From Loripinus fragilis (Eukaryota; Mollusca; Bivalvia; Lucinida; Lucinidae), in the NCBI GenBank assembly GCA_964019695.1, contig OZ026518.1, positions 72,613,254 through 72,677,253 of the forward strand: a stretch of DNA of 64,000 nt, given 5' to 3'. The notes beneath the pieces are model-generated. The model searched no databases, was not told the origin of the DNA, and saw only the letters and a list, made by a program, of their open reading frames with translations. Position 1 is the first letter of the stretch. Every line of letters begins with the position of its first letter. Made by a program: the position numbers and the translations under genes. Below are positions 63,870-64,000 of the stretch, in pieces.

Positions 63870-63909
63870 CTGAAATTAGCATAAAACTTTCATGTGAGAT
63901 ACAAACAGC

Positions 63910-64000
63910 AGGGTTCCCACATAAATTCAAAAACAAAATTCCATGATTATTCCATGATTTTTCCGTGATCAATAATGTAATTTCCATGATCATTTAACAC
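63910..64000. mobile_element. Foldback MITE, AGGGTTCCCACA family, cut by window edge
   Basis: AGGGTTCCCACATAAATTCA and TTCCATGATTATTCCATG match the left arm of 2564-2979; the rest is beyond the window. Confidence 0.75.

Overview
This window is from an animal nuclear genome, not a prokaryote. It is dominated by one protein-coding gene on the minus strand, a clear IFT172 orthologue (intraflagellar transport protein 172, a peripheral IFT-B subunit of the ciliary transport machinery). I could place 30 consecutive coding exons between 63869 and 53. All have GT-AG junctions and agree in phase, giving 1,176 uninterrupted codons that match roughly residues 62-1238 of the vertebrate protein (about 1,749 aa). 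The first coding exon(s) lie beyond the right edge and the last third of the gene lies beyond the left edge. There is no second host gene that I can support.

The rest, over 90% of the window, is intron sequence packed with repeats. The gene structure, tRNA-derived SINEs (one with a Meta-like core), a DIRS-type tyrosine-recombinase retrotransposon and a very dense load of short palindromic MITEs suggest a lophotrochozoan, most likely a bivalve mollusc; the species cannot be decided from sequence alone.

Layout, right to left in gene order. 63.9-31.6 kb: exons 1-15 encode the N-terminal WD40 beta-propellers. Their introns hold a 2.2-kb foldback element (56.1-58.3 kb), a 2.1-kb TA-flanked element with a 668-bp tandem duplication over its end (44.0-47.1 kb), two ~0.9-kb mariner-like TIR elements (38.2-39.1 and 40.9-41.8 kb), and many hairpin MITEs. 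31.6-14.6 kb: exons 15-23 begin the alpha-solenoid (TPR-like) part. One intron holds a nested stack (26.2-29.6 kb) in which a 2.85-kb TIR element and a SINE have split an older MITE. 14.6-9.4 kb: the intron between exons 23 and 24 carries a 4.9-kb DIRS-like retrotransposon with intact Gag, RT-RNase H and tyrosine recombinase frames, perfect 36-bp inverted ends, and a small internally deleted relative in the opposite orientation beside it. 9.4-0 kb: exons 24-30 continue the solenoid.

The most unusual signal is recurrent, exon-specific tandem duplication inside this one gene. At exons 15, 18, 19, 23 and 28 the 3' part of the exon, its 5' splice site and a few bases of the next intron are copied into the downstream intron, without the acceptor: seven extra copies for exon 15 (109-bp period), two for exon 19 (120 bp), two for exon 28 (161 bp), two short tails for exon 18 and one diverged copy for exon 23. 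The exon 19 copies differ from the exon by seven substitutions, all synonymous. A second notable pattern is a MITE family with constant ends but several different perfectly palindromic cores.
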